DNA of 6,369 nucleotides from CAZEFK01 sp964511405. Lineage in GTDB: Bacteria; Pseudomonadota; Alphaproteobacteria; Elsterales; Elsteraceae. The stretch lies in the NCBI GenBank assembly GCA_964511405.1, contig CAZEFK010000303.1, positions 1 to 6,369 of the forward strand. Reading direction: 5' to 3'. This document shows, in pieces, positions 5,594 through 6,369 of the stretch (its first letter is position 1; each line of letters begins with the position of its first letter). Under the pieces are notes generated by a model. The model had not been told where the DNA came from and made no database searches. It saw only the letters and a program-made list of their open reading frames with translations. The translations under genes were made by a program, and so were the position numbers.

Positions 5594-6369
5594 TCAGGCC
5601 TCGATCAGCACATCGGTGTAGAGTTCGGCCGGATCCGGCTCGGGGCTGGTCTGCGCGAAGTCGGCGGCATCGGCGACGCGGTCGCGGATCTCGCGGTCGA
5701 TCTCCTTCAGCTGGTCCTCGGTGACCAGCTTCTGGTCGAGCAGCCTGACGCGCAGATGATCGATCGGATCCTGCTGCTCGCGCACCTTCTGGATCTCGTC
5801 GCGGGTCCGGTACTTGCCGGGATCGGACATCGAGTGGCCGCGGTAGCGGTAGGTCATCAGCTCCAGGATCACCGGCCCATTGCCGGCGCGCGCATAGGCC
5901 GTCGCCTCGTCCGCCGCCGCCTTGACCGCCAGCACATCCATGCCGTCGACGGTGCGCCCCAGGATGCCGAAGCCGTCGCCGCGCTTGTGCAGGTCGCCGC
6001 CGGCCGCGGCGCGGTTGACCGACGTGCCCATGCCGTACTTGTTGTTCTCGACCACGTAGATCACCGGCAGCTTCCACAGCGCCGCCATGTTGTAGGATTC
6101 GGCGACCTGGCCCTGGTTGGCGGCGCCGTCGCCCATATAGGTCAGGCACACCTTGCCGTTGCCGCGGTACTTGTGGGCGAAGGCGATGCCGGTGCCGAGC
6201 GGCACCTGGGCGCCGACGATGCCGTGGCCGCCATAGAAGTTCTTCTCGCGGCTGAACATGTGCATGGAGCCGCCCTTGCCGCGGCTGTAGCCGCCCGACC
6301 GGCCGGTCAGCTCGGCCATGACGCCGCGCGGATCCATCCCGCAGGCCAGCATGTGGCCGTGGTCGCGAT
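5594..6369 (-). CDS. pdhA: Pyruvate dehydrogenase E1 alpha, 5'-truncated by window edge
   Basis: This is the alpha subunit of E1; it binds thiamine diphosphate and pairs with the E1 beta encoded next. The C-terminal 257 residues are visible. Translation continues past the in-frame ATG at 6352 into R-D-H-G-H at the window edge, matching the family motif YRDHGHMLA, so that ATG is internal and the true start lies outside. The thiamine-binding motif is complete: GDG (6125-6133) through to the ENN of VIYVVENN (NN at 6041-6046). Before it come GKGGSMHMF and the GGHGIVGAQVPLGTG segment. YRYRGHSMSDPGKYRTRDE corresponds to the active-site loop that is phosphorylated in the mitochondrial enzyme; whether it is modified here cannot be seen. 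The ending ELYTDVLIEA and stop TGA at 5594 are usual, and pdhB starts 5 nt later. Confidence 0.97.
   Translation of the reverse strand, partial: RDHGHMLACGMDPRGVMAELTGRSGGYSRGKGGSMHMFSREKNFYGGHGIVGAQVPLGTGIAFAHKYRGNGKVCLTYMGDGAANQGQVAESYNMAALWKLPVIYVVENNKYGMGTSVNRAAAGGDLHKRGDGFGILGRTVDGMDVLAVKAAADEATAYARAGNGPVILELMTYRYRGHSMSDPGKYRTRDEIQKVREQQDPIDHLRVRLLDQKLVTEDQLKEIDREIRDRVADAADFAQTSPEPDPAELYTDVLIEA

Noticed and set aside
3008..5621. Two plus-strand open frames of 455 and 694 codons opposite pdhC and pdhB
   Set aside because: Both are antisense shadows: low-complexity Arg/Ala/Gly-rich translations covering parts of two real genes and the gap between them, with no recognisable domain.
5589..6149. 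Upstream in-frame extension of pdhB to 6149
   Set aside because: It is the wrong frame of pdhA, Arg/Gly-rich and motif-free. The lipoyl domain starts at the ATG at 5588.

Overview
The window is strongly GC-rich and every gene lies on the minus strand, so it reads right to left. It carries most of a pyruvate dehydrogenase (PDH) operon of the alphaproteobacterial type: pdhA (E1 alpha, 5' end outside the window), pdhB (E1 beta with an N-terminal lipoyl domain), pdhC (E2), lpd (E3), a small gene I do not recognise, lipA (lipoyl synthase), and the first 37 codons of a RatA/COQ10-like START-domain gene that runs off the left edge. The split E1 alpha/beta, the lipoyl domain fused to E1 beta, and the order pdhA-pdhB-pdhC-lpd-lipA-ratA fit an alphaproteobacterium. 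A Rhodospirillales-like organism is a guess from composition and gene order, not a proven placement.

Layout in transcription order: pdhA 6369>..5594, 5-nt gap, pdhB 5588..4224, 10-nt gap, pdhC 4213..2924, 54-nt gap, lpd 2869..1454, 14-nt gap, unknown ORF 1439..1110, 7-nt gap, lipA 1102..152, 38-nt gap, ratA-like 113..<1. There is no non-coding stretch longer than 54 nt and no convincing internal promoter or terminator, so one transcript starting upstream of pdhA (outside the window) is the simplest reading. Several Shine-Dalgarno sequences overlap the preceding stop codon, which suggests translational coupling.

How the genes work together: E1 alpha/beta decarboxylates pyruvate with thiamine diphosphate and loads an acetyl group onto lipoyl-lysine arms. 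E2 passes it to CoA, and E3 re-oxidises the arm with FAD and NAD+. LipA makes the lipoyl group by inserting sulfur into octanoyl-lysine on the same lipoyl domains, so the operon encodes both the enzyme and the last step of making its cofactor. The RatA-like protein belongs to a family linked to ubiquinone binding or, in E. coli, ribosome assembly; its job here cannot be told from 37 residues.

This is mostly ordinary core metabolism. I see no mobile element, CRISPR array, RNA gene or defence system. The points most worth a second look are the unidentified 109-residue ORF between lpd and lipA, and a 50-bp nearly identical DNA block shared by the two lipoyl domains.
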